Shown here: positions 1 through 7,143 of the stretch, piece after piece
How the letters are laid out: the number at the start of each line of letters is the position of its first letter
Numbering within the stretch: position 1 is the first letter of the stretch
NCBI GenBank assembly: GCA_050256015.1
Contig: JBFWIL010000061.1
Span: 1-12,235 of the forward strand
Reading direction: 5' to 3'
DNA: 12,235 bases
DNA from: JBFWIL01 sp050256015
GTDB taxonomy: Bacteria; Bacteroidota; Bacteroidia; Bacteroidales; Prolixibacteraceae
Translations under genes and position numbers: made by a program
The notes under the pieces: generated by a model
Database searches by the model: none
Told to the model about the DNA's origin: nothing
Seen by the model: only the letters and a program-made list of their open reading frames with translations

Positions 1-65
1 AGCGTTACCTGAAAACCAAGCGTGACCGGATGGGCCATTACCTGCAAAAATTCAAATACGATTAA
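1..65 (+). CDS. C-terminal end of an unidentified protein (partial)
   Basis: The third forward frame is open from the window edge and gives 20 residues (RYLKTKRDRM, then GHYLQKFKYD) before a TAA stop at 63-65. The tail is strongly basic and aromatic with no membrane character. It is too short to assign to a family, and no function is proposed. The codons look like those of the neighbours. That this is a real gene end is inferred from the open frame and from the strong hairpin that starts seven bases after the stop. Confidence 0.5.
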   Translation, partial: RYLKTKRDRMGHYLQKFKYD

Positions 66-71
66 ACGGAA

Positions 72-129
72 CGGTTTCCTTTTCGGATTTGGTGCTTAGC
101 TTATGATGAGAATCAGGAAAGGGAAACCG
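72..129 (+). repeat. Long imperfect hairpin after the partial gene
   Basis: Bases 72-84 pair with 117-129 to give 13 consecutive pairs, one of them a G-U (CGGTTTCC pairs with GGAAACCG at the base). After a small internal loop, 86-89 pair with 111-114, leaving a loop of about 21 bases. It begins seven bases after the stop of the upstream gene. No run of T follows, so it is not a textbook intrinsic terminator. It may protect the 3' end of the upstream mRNA, assist termination, or be part of the leader of the efflux operon. Confidence 0.55.
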
Positions 130-278
130 GAGTTCGCGTACAGATATGAATAGAAGGTGTTTTTGCAGGTAAGCAAACTGATAATTGCAGTAAACGTCGG
201 TAAAATCCGCCCAAACTTCGATTGAATTGTGAATAGGGCAACGTGTGCCCTTATTTTGCTGGTAAATTATTACCAGTC

Positions 279-1622
279 ATGAGAACCACACGAATTCAAA
301 TTTTATTGCTGATCCTGTTGTTGGTTGCGGCCGGTCCCATGGCCGCGGGACAACCAAAAACATGGACTTTGGACGATTGCATTGATTACGCGTTAAGCCA
401 AAACATTGATGTAAGAAAGTCTGATCTTTCCACGCAGACGAATGAACTGAGTCTGGAACAAAGTAAGGCCAATCTTTTGCCTTCCCTGGAAGGTTCGGTA
501 AGTCACGATTTTAGCTGGAGTAAGGCATACGACTCTGAATCCGGACACTACGGGAGTCTCGACGGATCAAACAGTTCCAGCTATTCACTTAGCTCGGGGA
601 TAAGTTTGTTTAAGGGGTTCAAACTGAAAAACAGCATCAGGCAGGCACGGCTAAACGTGGAAAGCAGCAAATATTATGCGGAATCCGTGAAGGAATCCGT
701 GGAGCTGAATATACTGGATGCTTACCTTCAGATTTTGTATGCCGAAGAGAGTGTAAACAATGCCCGGGAGCAGATAGCATCGACCACTGAACAACTGGCT
801 TTTGCAGAAGAACGGCTAAAAGTTGGCGTTATTTCAAAAGCCGATTATTTGCAGATCAAGTCGGAACTGGCTTCTGAAAAGCATACCATGGCGAACGAGC
901 AAAGTACCTTGTCTATTGCCCGTCTGAACTTGATGCAGCTTATGGAATTGCCGGTTGATGATGCTTTTTCCGTTTTTTTCCCCGATTTGACTCATCTGCT
1001 TGAAATTAAAGGAGAACTGATTGCCGAAGATATTTACAGGCAGGCACTTCAGTATAAACCGGAAATCAAACAGGCTGCTCTTTCCCTGGAAAGTGTTAAG
1101 CTGGATGAAAAACTGGCGCGTGCCGACCTGATTCCCCAATTATCCTTAAGTACCGGACTGAGTACCGGATGGTCCAGCGAAATCAATGGAGCTGGTTACA
1201 CCAAACAACTGAATAATTCCATTAAACCTTTTGCGGGAATTACCCTTTCCATCCCCATTTTCAACAACAAGCAGGCTCAGATTACTCTGAAACAAGCCCG
1301 GATTTCGACCAGCGATGCCGAGCTGGATGAGATTGATGTTAAAAACGGACTCCGCAAGGAGATTGAACAAGCCTGTGTGGATCTTGAAACGGCAAAAGCC
1401 CGGTACGAGGCCAGCCAGGGACAGTATGAGGCAGCAACAGAATCCTATCAGGTGGCGGAAGAAAAATACGAACTGGGACTGATCAATTCCGTTGACTTTC
1501 TGAGTGTGAAAACAGATCTGATTACTTCAGAAAGTGAATTGGTCCAGGCCAAGTATAATTTTATTTTCAGCAATAAAGTTGTCGATTTTTATAAGGGTAT
1601 TCCTATAAGTCTTGAAAATTAA
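279..1622 (+). CDS. TolC-family outer-membrane efflux protein
   Basis: This is the outer-membrane channel of a tripartite export pump, 447 residues, a normal length for the OEP/TolC family. Residues 1-24 form a signal peptide: a basic start (MRTTR), a leucine-rich core, and a likely cut near AAG-Q. No lipobox cysteine is present, so it is probably not a lipoprotein. The mature protein opens with the family-typical segment TWTLDDCIDYALSQN (28-42). Two OEP-like repeats follow, roughly 29-215 and 245-440, rich in long heptad-like helices with Ala, Glu and Gln that would build the periplasmic tunnel. The segment EKYELGLINSVDFL near the end is the repeat-2 counterpart of EERLKVGVISKADYL in repeat 1. 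The ATG at 279 was chosen over the GTG at 243 because it places the signal peptide at the N-terminus. The adaptor gene starts 13 bases after the stop, which implies co-transcription. The exported substrate cannot be read from the sequence. Confidence 0.93.
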   Translation: MRTTRIQILLLILLLVAAGPMAAGQPKTWTLDDCIDYALSQNIDVRKSDLSTQTNELSLEQSKANLLPSLEGSVSHDFSWSKAYDSESGHYGSLDGSNSSSYSLSSGISLFKGFKLKNSIRQARLNVESSKYYAESVKESVELNILDAYLQILYAEESVNNAREQIASTTEQLAFAEERLKVGVISKADYLQIKSELASEKHTMANEQSTLSIARLNLMQLMELPVDDAFSVFFPDLTHLLEIKGELIAEDIYRQALQYKPEIKQAALSLESVKLDEKLARADLIPQLSLSTGLSTGWSSEINGAGYTKQLNNSIKPFAGITLSIPIFNNKQAQITLKQARISTSDAELDEIDVKNGLRKEIEQACVDLETAKARYEASQGQYEAATESYQVAEEKYELGLINSVDFLSVKTDLITSESELVQAKYNFIFSNKVVDFYKGIPISLEN

Positions 1623-1635
1623 ACAGCAAAATATC

Positions 1636-2862
1636 ATGAAGAAAAGAATTATTATTGCACTTGCTGTTGCCGGGGTTATCCTGGCAGGCATCTTGTTGTC
1701 CGGTCTGCTTTCAAATGCGAAAAACAGTATTCATATGGAAACGGAAAAAGTAGGCAGGGCCACGATCAGTAACATCGTAACGGCTACAGGAACCCTGGAA
1801 GCTACGGTTACGGTAGAGGTTGGAACTCAGGTCTCCGGACAGATCAATAAAATCTATGTAGATAACAACTCCCTGGTTAAAAAGGGACAGCTGATTGCCC
1901 AGCTGGATACCCAGGCCCTGAGTTCCACGCTGGAACAGAGTAAGGCTACCCTGGATCAGGCCATGGCCGAATACGAATATCAGAAAGCCAACTATGAACG
2001 CTACAGTCAGCTTATCAAAAAACAGCTCATCGCCCAGACCGATTTTGACGAGGTGAATTATGCTTATAAGACGGCGATTGCCAGTCTGAATTCAGCCAGA
2101 GCCAGCTATAGTAAAAATAAAACCAACCTGGATTATGCCTATATATATTCACCAATAGACGGAATCGTGCTGGAACGCGATGTGGAAGAAGGCGAAACGG
2201 TAGCTGCCAGTTACAGTACCCCCACATTATTTACCATTGCCAACGATTTAACCCAGATGGAAATTGAGGCCGATGTGGATGAGGCAGACATCGGTCAGTT
2301 GCGGGTCGGCCAGCGGGTGGAGTTTTCCGTGGATGCCTTCCCCGACCGGACATTTAACGGGGAGGTTATTGAGATCAGACTGATGCCCGTGGAAGAGTCT
2401 AATGTGATTACTTATACGGTAGTCATTGATGCGCCCAATCCGGATCAGATTCTTATGCCGGGCATGACGGCCAACGTAGAGTTTTATGTTACTGAGAAAG
2501 CCGACATCCTGGTTATTCCTTACCAGGCCCTGTTTTTTAGTCCGGATGCACCTGCCTTGCTTGCTTACAGGGAAATGAACCCTGCTGTGAAAGTGAGTTT
2601 TCCTGATGAGGAAACGGGACAGCAGGATGCAAATACCAAAACTGTCTGGGTGAAGACGGCCGATGCCATTTTCCCGCAAAAAGTGGTCGTGGGGGAAACC
2701 GATGAAATTAACTATGAGTTGCTTTCCGGTCTTGAGGAAGGAACAGAGCTGATCGTATCCATGTCAGTCTATGCCGGGAAAAAGGAGATGCCTGCTGAAG
2801 CCGCGGCACAGAGTCCGTTTATGCCCACTCCTCCGGGAAGCAAAAACAAAAAATCGAAATAA
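1636..2862 (+). CDS. MacA/HlyD-type periplasmic adaptor (membrane fusion protein)
   Basis: This 408-residue protein links the inner-membrane ABC transporter to the TolC-like channel. A basic start (MKKR) and one hydrophobic helix at about 5-25 anchor it in the inner membrane. The first half of the biotinyl-lipoyl domain is at about 58-92 (VSGQI, VKKGQLIAQLD). A helical hairpin runs about 95-165. The second lipoyl half is about 168-204 (YSPIDGIVLERDVEEGETV). A beta-barrel domain spans about 206-290 and a membrane-proximal domain about 295-390. The end is a low-complexity tail rich in Pro, Ser and Lys. The architecture matches MacA and its relatives. A TTG codon at 1612 would extend the frame back into the preceding gene, but the ATG at 1636 gives the expected N-terminus and sits 13 bases after the upstream stop. 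The ATPase ATG follows one base after this stop. 'MacA-like' is a family-level call. Confidence 0.92.
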   Translation: MKKRIIIALAVAGVILAGILLSGLLSNAKNSIHMETEKVGRATISNIVTATGTLEATVTVEVGTQVSGQINKIYVDNNSLVKKGQLIAQLDTQALSSTLEQSKATLDQAMAEYEYQKANYERYSQLIKKQLIAQTDFDEVNYAYKTAIASLNSARASYSKNKTNLDYAYIYSPIDGIVLERDVEEGETVAASYSTPTLFTIANDLTQMEIEADVDEADIGQLRVGQRVEFSVDAFPDRTFNGEVIEIRLMPVEESNVITYTVVIDAPNPDQILMPGMTANVEFYVTEKADILVIPYQALFFSPDAPALLAYREMNPAVKVSFPDEETGQQDANTKTVWVKTADAIFPQKVVVGETDEINYELLSGLEEGTELIVSMSVYAGKKEMPAEAAAQSPFMPTPPGSKNKKSK

Positions 2863-2863
2863 G

Positions 2864-3613
2864 ATGGGAAAGAAGATTATTGAGATAAACGATTTACGCA
2901 AGGTGTTTCATGTAGGAGAAGTTACGGTTCATGCGTTGAGAGGCATTAGCCTGGAGATTGGAGAGGGTGAATTTGTGGCCATCATGGGAGCCAGCGGATC
3001 GGGAAAGTCGACCATGCTGAATATTCTGGGCTGTCTGGATAAACCCAGTGGGGGAACGTATCTTTTGGATGGGGTCAGTACCGGAGAGCTGAGTAAAAAT
3101 GAACTGGCCCGGCTGCGCAACCAAAAGCTGGGGTTCGTGTTCCAGTCCTATAACCTGCTGCCCCGGACTACTGCCCTGGAGAATGTGGAACTACCTCTGT
3201 ATTATAACAGCCGGGTGAGGGCGAAGGAAAGGCGGGAGCGGGCTGTGGAAGCTTTGGAAGCCGTCGGACTGGCCGACCGGATGGATCACATGCCAAATCA
3301 GATGTCTGGCGGACAGCAGCAGCGTGTGGCTATTGCCCGTTCGCTGGTAAACGATCCCATGGTTATACTGGCCGATGAGGCGACGGGAAACCTGGATACG
3401 CGAACTTCCTACGAAATTATGGCTCTGCTTCAGGAGCTTAATGACCGGGGCAAGACCATCGTTTTTGTGACGCATGAGAGTGACATTGCCCGTTTTATGA
3501 AGCGGAATGTGATGTTTCGCGACGGACATGTGATCCGCGAACAGCTGGTGACCGAACGCCTTAATGCCTCGGAAATGCTGAAGGCCTTGCCTCCTGAGCA
3601 GGAGGAACTTTGA
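2864..3613 (+). CDS. MacB/LolD-type ABC transporter ATPase
   Basis: This 249-residue cytoplasmic ATPase powers the export complex. All nucleotide-binding motifs are intact: Walker A GASGSGKST (42-50), Q-loop glutamine 94 in FQSYNLLP, signature MSGGQQQR (147-154), Walker B VILADEATGNLD (167-178) with catalytic Glu172, and switch His204 in THE. The FQSYNLLP and SGGQQQRVAIAR motifs and the overall length are typical of the MacB/LolD/YknY subfamily that drives mechanotransmission rather than passage through a channel. In Escherichia coli MacB this domain is fused to its permease; here it is a separate protein. The ATG at 2864 lies one base after the adaptor stop. The frame stays open to a codon at 2771, but that extension overlaps the adaptor gene and has no family similarity, so it is rejected. 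A 219-base gap before the permease is odd in such a tight cluster. Confidence 0.95.
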   Translation: MGKKIIEINDLRKVFHVGEVTVHALRGISLEIGEGEFVAIMGASGSGKSTMLNILGCLDKPSGGTYLLDGVSTGELSKNELARLRNQKLGFVFQSYNLLPRTTALENVELPLYYNSRVRAKERRERAVEALEAVGLADRMDHMPNQMSGGQQQRVAIARSLVNDPMVILADEATGNLDTRTSYEIMALLQELNDRGKTIVFVTHESDIARFMKRNVMFRDGHVIREQLVTERLNASEMLKALPPEQEEL

Positions 3614-3832
3614 CCGGATGGGGCCGTTCATATGAAACAGACATAGCTTGCAAAAACAAGGGAAAGGGATGATTAATTTGGCAATGCGAAGCGGAGCAAA
3701 ATCGAGATTCACAATGCTAATTTAGCAAAAGAGAAATTCGTGAAGAGAATGCCATACCGTTGCGAAAAATAAGGAAAGCAAGCTTGCCGGATATGGAAGC
3801 AGTAATCAATGTCTTATGAAATATATACACGT
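3614..3832 (+). other. Long spacer with imperfect repeats inside the efflux cluster
   Basis: 219 bases separate the ATPase stop from the preferred permease start, although the other pump-gene junctions are 13 bases or less. No convincing gene is present. It holds a 16-base imperfect direct repeat at 3695-3710 and 3724-3739 (13 of 16 bases identical, 29 bases apart), with an AATGC downstream of each copy. The palindrome GCTAATTTAGC lies at 3716-3726 and GCAAGCTTGC at 3778-3787. The heptamer AGCTTGC at 3645-3651 is complementary to GCAAGCT at 3778-3784, so the ends of the spacer could pair. No perfect -7 promoter box is seen. It may be a small dispersed repeat, an RNA processing site, or the scar of a lost gene. 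Confidence 0.45.
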
Positions 3833-5053
3833 ATGAACTATTCAAATACCATTAAAATTGCACTGAATGCCTTGAAACGGAATAAATTCAGATCTTTTCT
3901 CACCATGCTTGGCATTATTATCGGGGTTGCTTCGGTCATTGCCATGCTGGCCATTGGTCAGGGGTCGAAAAAAAGCATTCAGGACCAGATGTCGTCGATG
4001 GGAACCAACATGTTGTTTGCCATGCCGGGCTCCGAGAGGCGGGGCGGAGTGCAGATGAGCCGTGAAGATATGCAGACCATGAAACTGGAAGATGTGGATG
4101 CTATCCGGGAACAATGTACGGCAATCAGTGCCGTTTCTCCCGGGGTAAGCTCAAGCGGGCAGGTCGTTTACGGGAATAATAACTGGCCCACAACCATTTA
4201 TGGGGTTGATAATTCGTATCTGGGTATCCGAAAATACGAAGTGTCTGAAGGGCGCAATTTTACCCGGAAGGAGATCAGGACTTTTGCCAAAGTATGCCTG
4301 ATTGGCCAAACGCTGGTTGAAAATCTGTTTCCCGACGGAGCAAGTCCTATTGGCCAAACCATCCGTTTCGGCAGTATCCCCCTGAAGGTTATCGGTGTGC
4401 TTGAGGAAAAGGGACAAAACAGCATGGGGCAGGATCAGGACGATCTTATGCTGGCACCGTATACCTGTGTGCAGAAACGTATTCTTGCCATTACCCATAT
4501 TCACAGTATATATACTTCCGCTGCCTCGGAAGAACTGAATGAACTGGCCATTGATCAGCTTACGGAAACTCTGCGCCGGCAACATAAGATCCGGGATGAA
4601 GAAGAGGATGATTTTCGCATCATGTCCCAATCGGAAATGGTACAGACCTTTTCTTCCATTAGCGATGTGATGACCATCCTGCTGGGAGCCATTGCCGGTA
4701 TTTCCCTGCTGGTTGGCGGAATCGGCATCATGAACATCATGTATGTTTCGGTTACCGAGCGCACCCGGGAGATAGGACTTCGTTTGTCGATCGGGGGGCG
4801 GGGCAGTGACATTCTGACCCAGTTTCTGATTGAGTCTATCCTGCTGAGTGTGGTCGGCGGAATCATCGGGATTCTGCTGGGCATTGTTTCCTCGCGGATG
4901 GTTACCACTTTTTTGAACTGGCCGGTGGTTATTCTGCCCTTGTCGGTTGTTTTCTCCTTTGTCGTATGCACGCTGATCGGTGTGTTTTTTGGCTGGTATC
5001 CGGCCCGGAAGGCAGCCGGACTGAATCCGATTGATGCTTTGCGCTACGAATAG
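3833..5053 (+). CDS. MacB/FtsX-type ABC transporter permease
   Basis: This 406-residue inner-membrane protein pairs with the ATPase to drive the pump. It shows the MacB/LolE four-helix plan. TM1 is at about 21-42 (LTMLGIIIGVASVIAMLAIG). A periplasmic domain of about 235 residues follows. TM2 is at about 280-304, TM3 at about 330-352 and TM4 at about 369-388. The cytoplasmic motif ERTREIGLR (309-317), which contacts the ATPase in this family, is intact, as is the end PARKAAGLNPIDALRYE. The usual AVGAR stretch after the motif reads SIGGR here, a mild variation. The ATG at 3833 (MNYSNTIKIALNALKRNK) fits the family N-terminus. An ATG at 3809 would add eight residues and cannot be excluded. The stop is followed at once by a hairpin and then by the promoter of the sensor kinase. 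Confidence 0.93.
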   Translation: MNYSNTIKIALNALKRNKFRSFLTMLGIIIGVASVIAMLAIGQGSKKSIQDQMSSMGTNMLFAMPGSERRGGVQMSREDMQTMKLEDVDAIREQCTAISAVSPGVSSSGQVVYGNNNWPTTIYGVDNSYLGIRKYEVSEGRNFTRKEIRTFAKVCLIGQTLVENLFPDGASPIGQTIRFGSIPLKVIGVLEEKGQNSMGQDQDDLMLAPYTCVQKRILAITHIHSIYTSAASEELNELAIDQLTETLRRQHKIRDEEEDDFRIMSQSEMVQTFSSISDVMTILLGAIAGISLLVGGIGIMNIMYVSVTERTREIGLRLSIGGRGSDILTQFLIESILLSVVGGIIGILLGIVSSRMVTTFLNWPVVILPLSVVFSFVVCTLIGVFFGWYPARKAAGLNPIDALRYE

Positions 5054-5054
5054 A

Positions 5055-5094
5055 CTGACCTCGGCGTCTTCGGCCGAAAAGGCGGTTGGGTCAG
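5055..5094 (+). repeat. Two-part hairpin directly after the permease stop
   Basis: CTGACC at 5055-5060 pairs with GGTCAG at 5089-5094, extended by one U-G pair. A symmetric three-by-three internal loop follows. A second stem then pairs 5065-5070 with 5079-5084 around an eight-base loop (CGGCCGAA). It starts one base after the TAG stop. No T tract follows, so efficient intrinsic termination is doubtful. The 3' arm covers the probable -33 element of the kinase promoter. Likely roles are partial termination or 3'-end protection of the pump transcript. Confidence 0.5.
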
Positions 5095-5114
5095 GCTAAA
5101 ATACCTTATCTTTG
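5085..5114 (+). promoter_or_regulatory. Bacteroidota promoter for the sensor kinase gene
   Basis: A perfect TAnnTTTG -7 box, TATCTTTG, lies at 5107-5114. GTTG at 5085-5088 is a plausible -33 element 18 bases upstream. Initiation would fall near 5120, leaving a leader of about 20 bases before the GTG start at 5141. This supports transcription of the regulators separate from, or in addition to, read-through from the pump genes. Confidence 0.7.
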
Positions 5115-5140
5115 ATTGTTATTTGTAAACAAAAGCAGTC

Positions 5141-6247
5141 GTGAGGATTTTTTTTCAGAGTAATAAGCAACTAACCGTAGCCTTGCATCTGCTGGCGTGG
5201 GCCTTTGTGGTAATCATTCCGCAATATTATCTGCTCCGGGTATACGGGGGAGGAAGAGACAGTCACTTCATGTGGCAGTTTTACGTAAATACACTGTTGT
5301 ATGGAGTCGTTTTTTATCTGAATTACCTCTGGCTGGTACCCCGGCTGTTTTTCCGGGAGCGTAAACTGAGTTATGTGTTTGGTGTCGGGCTGACCATTTT
5401 GCTGGCCTGTCTGCTGCTGTACCTGATTAACGACTGTCTGTTTTTTGATCAGGAACGGGAACAACTGATGGACCGGATAATGAAACAGCTTAATCCGGGA
5501 GGGGAGGTGCACAAGCCTCCCCGTCAGCTTCGCGTTTTCAATTATTTTTACAGCTCGCTGCTGATATGCGGATTTTCCCTCGGGCTGGGGGTGTTGGAAA
5601 AGCTGGGACAGAATGAAAAACAACGCAAGGACCTGGAAAAAGAAATGCTTAATTCGGAACTGGCTTTTCTTAAAAACCAGGTCAGTCCGCATTTCTTTTT
5701 CAACACCTTAAATAACATTTATTCGCTGATTGGCTATGATGCGGAAGAGGCCCGGCAGGCTGTGCTCCGGCTTTCGAAGTTGATGCGTTACATGCTTTAT
5801 GAATCGGAACAGGGTGGCACCCGCCTGAGAGATGAGGTTTCTTTTCTGAACAATTACATAGACCTGATGAAACTTCGCCTAAGCGAAAAGGTCAGACTGA
5901 CGGTTGTCATGCCCGATAATATGCCCGACATGCTGATCCCCCCCCTGCTGTTTGTCCCTTTTGTGGAGAATGCGTTTAAACACGGCATCAGTTACCGGGA
6001 ACGTTCTTTTATTGAAATCCGGATGGAGGTAAATGCCGGCCAAATCCGGTTTATTGCCAGAAACAGCATGAATCCGGGAACGCATACCGGAGATTCCCAT
6101 TCCGGCATTGGTCTCGAAAATGTGAAAAAACGACTTTTTCTCTTGTTCCCCGATACGCATAAGCTGATTATCCGGGAAGCCGGGGCCGAATATGATGTGG
6201 AATTGTTGCTTGATGTTCATCCTTTAACCAGATATGACCATGATTAA
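5141..6247 (+). CDS. LytS/YehU-type sensor histidine kinase
   Basis: This 368-residue inner-membrane kinase probably phosphorylates the LytTR regulator encoded next. The N-terminal half has about four hydrophobic helices, roughly 11-33, 46-67, 77-100 and 134-152, and no recognisable extracellular sensor domain. A coiled-coil linker of about 155-180 leads into the His_kinase (PF06580-type) core. The phospho-acceptor is His184 in QVSPHFFFNTLNNIYSLI. The ATP-binding lid has PPLLFVPFVENAFKHG (267-282) with the N-box Asn277, and the G-box SGIGLENVKKRL is at 321-332. The start is GTG at 5141, about 20 bases downstream of the inferred transcription start; no ATG is close enough to replace it. Codons 3-5 lie in a run of eight T. 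The stop overlaps the regulator gene by 14 bases, implying translational coupling. Position right after the exporter suggests it senses envelope stress or the pump substrate, which is inference. Confidence 0.93.
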   Translation: MRIFFQSNKQLTVALHLLAWAFVVIIPQYYLLRVYGGGRDSHFMWQFYVNTLLYGVVFYLNYLWLVPRLFFRERKLSYVFGVGLTILLACLLLYLINDCLFFDQEREQLMDRIMKQLNPGGEVHKPPRQLRVFNYFYSSLLICGFSLGLGVLEKLGQNEKQRKDLEKEMLNSELAFLKNQVSPHFFFNTLNNIYSLIGYDAEEARQAVLRLSKLMRYMLYESEQGGTRLRDEVSFLNNYIDLMKLRLSEKVRLTVVMPDNMPDMLIPPLLFVPFVENAFKHGISYRERSFIEIRMEVNAGQIRFIARNSMNPGTHTGDSHSGIGLENVKKRLFLLFPDTHKLIIREAGAEYDVELLLDVHPLTRYDHD

Positions 6248-6953
6248 AACTATTGCCCTGGACGACGAACCCCTGGCCTTGAAACTGGTGGCCGACTATA
6301 TCCGGAAAACACCTTTTCTGGAGCTGATCGGTAAATTCGACAATCCCCTGGATGCCATTGATTATCTTGGAGAAGATCCGGTGGATCTGGTTATTCTGGA
6401 TATCCAGATGCCCGATTTGTCGGGTATTGATTTTACCCGTACCCTGCAGGATGGCACCAAGGTTATCTTTACTACGGCCTATGAGCAATATGCCCTGGAA
6501 GGCTTCCGGCTGAATGCGGTGGATTACCTGCTGAAACCATTCAGCTACCAGGAGTTTCTCACGGCCGTTCAGAAAGCGCGGAAACTGATTGAAATGGAAA
6601 GACCGGCAAGTCATACCCTGGAGGTTAAAAATCAGTTTCTTTTCGTCAAATCGGAATACAAGATCAGACGGATTAATTTTGAAGAAATACTTTACGTGGA
6701 GGGACTGAAAGACTATATTAAGATTTACCTGGTGTCCGAACCCAAGCCCATTCTTTCGCTGAATACCATGAAGGGGCTGGCGGAGAAGCTTCCTTCCGGA
6801 CGTTTTATGCGGGTGCACCGGTCTTATCTGGTTAACCTGAACCGGGTCAGTACTATTGAACGGGGGTGTATCCTTTTTGGGAAAACCCGTATCCCGGTGA
6901 GCGATCGCTATAAGGAGAAGTTCCAGGAATTTCTCGACCGTAATTTTATGTAG
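6234..6953 (+). CDS. LytR/AlgR-family (LytTR) response regulator
   Basis: This 239-residue DNA-binding regulator is the cognate partner of the preceding kinase. The receiver domain (about 3-120) has the acidic pair Asp10/Asp11, phospho-acceptor Asp56 in VILDIQMPDLSG, Thr80/Thr81 in FTTAYEQYAL, and Lys101 in YLLKPF. A LytTR DNA-binding domain covers about 135-235, with the typical segments EEILYVEGLKDYIKIYL and FMRVHRSYLVNL. The gene starts inside the kinase gene, at ATG 6234, or at ATG 6240, which would shorten it by two residues. This overlap points to coupled translation and a one-to-one pair. I saw no convincing pair of LytTR-type direct repeats upstream of the pump operon or of the kinase, so the target remains open; the neighbouring exporter is the obvious candidate. 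Confidence 0.95.
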   Translation: MTMIKTIALDDEPLALKLVADYIRKTPFLELIGKFDNPLDAIDYLGEDPVDLVILDIQMPDLSGIDFTRTLQDGTKVIFTTAYEQYALEGFRLNAVDYLLKPFSYQEFLTAVQKARKLIEMERPASHTLEVKNQFLFVKSEYKIRRINFEEILYVEGLKDYIKIYLVSEPKPILSLNTMKGLAEKLPSGRFMRVHRSYLVNLNRVSTIERGCILFGKTRIPVSDRYKEKFQEFLDRNFM

Positions 6954-6984
6954 CGTGCCGGAACTTTCACACAATCTGATTTTA

Positions 6985-7046
6985 AACCGGCTGTTGCGGC
7001 AGGAAAACTGCCTGAAAGCAATTGTTGTTCCTTTCTCTTGCCGGTT
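6985..7046 (+). terminator. Possible terminator region of the kinase/regulator operon
   Basis: Downstream of the regulator stop, AACCGGC (6985-6991) is complementary to GCCGGTT (7040-7046). Between them is a compact hairpin, GGCAG-gaaaa-CTGCC (6998-7012), followed by a moderately T-rich stretch (7021-7039) rather than a clean T tract. The position between two co-directional genes, before the fmt promoter, fits an operon end. The stem is short, so the call is tentative. Confidence 0.35.
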
Positions 7047-7095
7047 CCGGTGATAGATGTTTCGGGTCAGATGTGCCGGAGACCATATTCTTCTG

Positions 7096-7103
7096 TATCT
7101 TTG
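7096..7103 (+). promoter_or_regulatory. -7 promoter box for fmt
   Basis: TATCTTTG, a perfect Bacteroidota TAnnTTTG box, lies 40 bases before the fmt ATG. A matching -33 TTTG is not clear. Initiation near 7110 would give a leader of about 34 bases. Confidence 0.6.
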
Positions 7104-7143
7104 TAGAATAAATGGCTTTGGATAAACACAAAAGGTATAGACT

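Noticed and set aside
243..278. GTG start that would add 12 residues to the TolC-like protein
   Set aside because: The extension (MCPYFAGKLLPV) would precede a complete signal peptide that starts at the ATG at 279.
66..278. LytTR-type paired direct repeats upstream of the pump operon
   Set aside because: I looked for two similar nine-base GTT-centred boxes with about one helical turn between them and found no acceptable pair; no perfect -7 box is present here either (the nearest is TGTTTTTG at 158-165).
3669..3725. 18-codon open frame with a purine-rich upstream stretch in the pump spacer
   Set aside because: It is very short, spans the direct repeat and palindrome, and has no membrane or other recognisable feature; chance is more likely.
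6168..6974. 268-codon minus-strand open frame opposite the response regulator
   Set aside because: It is antisense to a clear LytTR regulator, its translation lacks recognisable domains, and it is best seen as a codon-bias shadow.
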